Of a stretch of DNA of 64,000 nt, positions 61,908 through 64,000 are shown piece by piece. The notes below the pieces were generated by a model. It did no database searches. It was not told the DNA's origin and saw nothing but the letters and a program-made list of their open reading frames with translations. A program made the position numbers and the translations under genes. The stretch is taken from contig LT009757.1 of NCBI GenBank assembly GCA_900012615.1, forward strand, positions 114,294-178,293, given 5' to 3'. Position 1 is the stretch's first letter. Each line of letters opens with the position of its first letter. Source of the DNA: Agrobacterium genomosp. 13 str. CFBP 6927. Its GTDB lineage: Bacteria; Pseudomonadota; Alphaproteobacteria; Rhizobiales; Rhizobiaceae.

Positions 61908-62819
61908 ATGGACATGCTACCCCCGCTGAACTCTCTGAGAGCTTTCGAAGCAGCCGGCCGACTGCAAAGCATACGTCGTGCCGCCGAGGAATTGCTCGTG
62001 ACGCCCGGTGCCGTAAGTCGACAGGTCCAGCGCCTCGAGACCTTTCTTGGCATTAAGTTGTTCCGTCGCGATCCGCGCGAGATCGTATTGACGGTAGAGG
62101 GCGAGCAATATCTGGCTGCAGTCAGCCGTCATCTCGATGCAATCCGGGAGGAAACGCAAAAGTTGACCGGGAAGAGGGCTAAGGAAATATTGCGTGTCAG
62201 AGCGTACACCACTTTCTCTATGAAATGGCTAATTCCGAGACTTCGCACGTTCTCAGATTCCAACGGTTCTACAGAGGTGCGGCTTACGACATCCAACGAA
62301 ACAGTGGACTTCGAGCGCGAAAGTGTGGATGGTGCAGTACGACTAGGTGACGGCAATTGGCCCGGGCTTGAGGTCGATCGACTTATGCGCAACGAATTGG
62401 TGCCGCTTTGCAGCCCCGCGTTTGCCGCCGAGCACGTGATCCGAACTACAGATGACCTCCAATCCGTACGCCTTTTACACTCGCTTGTCCGTCCGGACGA
62501 TTGGCGGTTTTGGCTATTGGCTGCTGGCAATGAAAAGGTCGACCCCTACGCGGGTGATAAGTATGCCAGCTCCACCTTGGCATACCAGGCGACTCTGGAG
62601 GGCCAGGGAGTAATGATGGCCCAGAAAGCCCTTTTCCTCGACGATATTCGCGCGGGGCGTCTTGTCCAACCCATCGACTTCAGTCTCGATAGGGGCGACT
62701 TCACATATTACTTTGTTTACCCACGCAACCGCCTTAGAAGTCCTGCATTCCGTCGTTTTCGCGAGTGGTTGCTCGCTCAGGCCGAACAAGCTGATCGAGG
62801 CGACAACCAGACCGAATAG
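61908..62819 (+). CDS. LysR family transcriptional regulator, GcvA-like
   Basis: 303 residues: the N-terminal HTH (PPLNSLRAFEAAGRLQSIRR, then AAEELLVTPGAVSRQVQRLE) and an effector domain with VRAYTTFSMKWLIPRLRTFS, GDGNWPGLEVDRLM and LVPLCSPAF, all GcvA-group signatures. It diverges from the DUF35-thiolase operon with about 125 bases between, so it probably controls that operon. A second ATG two codons later is an equal alternative start. Confidence 0.88.
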   Translation: MDMLPPLNSLRAFEAAGRLQSIRRAAEELLVTPGAVSRQVQRLETFLGIKLFRRDPREIVLTVEGEQYLAAVSRHLDAIREETQKLTGKRAKEILRVRAYTTFSMKWLIPRLRTFSDSNGSTEVRLTTSNETVDFERESVDGAVRLGDGNWPGLEVDRLMRNELVPLCSPAFAAEHVIRTTDDLQSVRLLHSLVRPDDWRFWLLAAGNEKVDPYAGDKYASSTLAYQATLEGQGVMMAQKALFLDDIRAGRLVQPIDFSLDRGDFTYYFVYPRNRLRSPAFRRFREWLLAQAEQADRGDNQTE

Positions 62820-62841
62820 TTCGAGCTAACGGAGGGGCCCC

Positions 62842-64000
62842 ATGGCTCTGGTTGATATCGATCCAATACAAAGCTGGCTTGTCCAACAGGGCTTGGTCGG
62901 AAATGACGAGCTTGAGATGCTCACCGGATTTTGCGCTCGCTGCAACGAAGCCGGGCTCGGCCTGGTGCATGCCGTGATCTTCGTAGACACTTTGCATCCC
63001 GTCCTAGAATCGTGGGGTTTTCACTGGGATGCGGAGGCCGGTAAAGCTGAGACCCAGCCATTCCCACGGTCGGCTGCAGCCGATAATGCCGACCGCTGGC
63101 GCGCCAGCCCATTCTTCCATATGCAACTGGAAGGAAATGCCGACTATCGTGTCGATCTGACCGAGCAGGTTTCGGATCGGTTCCCCATCCTCACCGAGCT
63201 TCGTGAAGCCGGCCACACCGGCTACTTTGCCATGATTCATCCACTCAGTGGAGATGACGCGATCGGCGAGATGGACAACCTCTTTTCGCGGTGGTCCACG
63301 ACCAAACCTGGCGGTTTCACTGACGACGATATCGCCGTACTTCGCGACCTCGTCCCAGCGCTTGCGCTGGCCATCAAAACCGCCGCTTTGCGACATATCG
63401 CCCAATCTCTAGTCAGCGCTTACCTCGGACGCGACCCAGGACGCCGCGTGCTCGAAGGCCGTATCTCAAGAGGTTCGTTAGAGAGCATCAACACAGTTTT
63501 ATGGTACTCCGATCTCGTGAGCTTCACGGCAATATCCGAGAAAGTCGATAGTGCCACCTTGATCGCGCTTTTGAATGACTACGCCGAGGCCGCTATCCTC
63601 TCTGTGACAGAAAATGGTGGTGACGTCTTGAAGCTGGTCGGCGACGGAATCCTTGCAATCTTCAGCAGCCAATCACTAAGCGATGCAGCCTTGGCCTCTC
63701 TGGAAGCGAGACGAAAGCTTGTCGAACGCGTCGCACTGCTGAATCAGCAACGCCAAAGCCGAAGTGATGTTACCACCGATATCTACTTAGCACTGCACGT
63801 GGGCGAGGTGTTCTACGGCAACATAGGCAGCGCCGAGCGGTTGGACTTCACTGTGATCGGCCCCGCGGTCAACGAAGTATGCCGCATTGCGTCCACCTCA
63901 ACGGCAACAGGTGGGTCCCTCGTTGTTTCCTCAGAATTCCTCGCGTTATTGCCTCAAGAAGCGCGTATCGCTTTCGTGGACGCAGGCGTTCACCATCTCA
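62842..64000 (+). CDS. Class III adenylate/guanylate cyclase, partial at right edge
   Basis: The frame starts with an ATG at 62842 behind GGAGGGG and is open to the window end (386 codons, C-terminus missing). Translated by eye, residues 1-200 form a sensor-like N-terminal part that begins MALVDIDPIQSWLVQQGLVG. The cyclase homology domain follows: YSDLVSFTAISEKVD (first metal Asp, about residue 223), GGDVLKLVGDGILAIF (about 262-277, second metal Asp), ALHVGEVFYGNIGS, and FTVIGPAVNEVCRIAS. These are the class III cyclase landmarks. It lies 22 bases after the LysR gene in the same direction. Confidence 0.82.
   Translation, partial: MALVDIDPIQSWLVQQGLVGNDELEMLTGFCARCNEAGLGLVHAVIFVDTLHPVLESWGFHWDAEAGKAETQPFPRSAAADNADRWRASPFFHMQLEGNADYRVDLTEQVSDRFPILTELREAGHTGYFAMIHPLSGDDAIGEMDNLFSRWSTTKPGGFTDDDIAVLRDLVPALALAIKTAALRHIAQSLVSAYLGRDPGRRVLEGRISRGSLESINTVLWYSDLVSFTAISEKVDSATLIALLNDYAEAAILSVTENGGDVLKLVGDGILAIFSSQSLSDAALASLEARRKLVERVALLNQQRQSRSDVTTDIYLALHVGEVFYGNIGSAERLDFTVIGPAVNEVCRIASTSTATGGSLVVSSEFLALLPQEARIAFVDAGVHHL

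Overview
The window looks like a chromosomal segment from Agrobacterium (Rhizobiaceae, A. tumefaciens/fabrum group). It is dense in ABC and TRAP solute uptake operons, and it carries rhizobial palindromic repeats and alphaproteobacterial Zur-type boxes. The gene order from about 11.4 to 32.8 kb agrees with my recollection of the linear chromosome of A. tumefaciens C58: the D-altritol/galactitol/tagatose locus around Atu3162-Atu3170, then troCBA and yciC around Atu3178-Atu3181. This assignment is recalled, not searched.

Layout, left part. 0-2.4 kb: a sugar-type binding protein divergent from an AraC regulator. 2.4-5.6 kb: an AraC regulator with a fosmidomycin-resistance-type exporter, then a GcvA-like LysR. 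5.6-11.2 kb (minus strand): a probable catabolic operon of a SAF-domain homoserine-dehydrogenase-like protein, an ABM-fold protein, a beta-hydroxyacid dehydrogenase and a DctP/Q/M TRAP transporter, substrate unknown. 11.4-21.4 kb: the polyol locus. A LacI regulator, altritol and galactitol dehydrogenases and a binding protein lie on the minus strand. A tagatose kinase, a tagatose-6-phosphate epimerase, two permeases and an ATPase lie on the plus strand. Together they would import hexitols, oxidise them to ketohexoses and feed D-tagatose to fructose 6-phosphate.

21.6-27.8 kb (minus strand): a second sugar-type ABC system behind a GntR regulator and a trans-sulfuration-type PLP enzyme, an unusual pairing. 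28.0-35.0 kb: RNase H, then a zinc-scavenging block. This block is an ABC zinc importer, two COG0523 GTPases and a small CPPVET-motif protein, with four near-identical Zur-box-like palindromes. 35.4-39.6 kb: ugpBAEC for glycerol-3-phosphate and its diesters. 39.6-44.4 kb: an acyltransferase, a Glyoxalase_8-like protein, an OmpW-like porin, and an MFS exporter with a MarR regulator whose operator is repeated at both promoters.

From about 44.4 kb the character changes. Genes are sparser, AT-rich stretches and fragments appear (a truncated D-cysteine desulfhydrase/ACC deaminase homologue), and several intergenic gaps exceed 300 bases. This accessory-looking part holds an XdhC/MocA pair without its molybdoenzyme, three SDR-type genes in all, a SnoaL-like secreted protein, two winged-helix STAND ATPases flanking a PAS protein, a thiolase/SDR/enoyl-CoA hydratase operon with a cysteine-free DUF35-type partner, a LysR regulator, and a class III nucleotide cyclase running off the right edge. 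No rRNA, tRNA, CRISPR array or intact insertion sequence was recognised.
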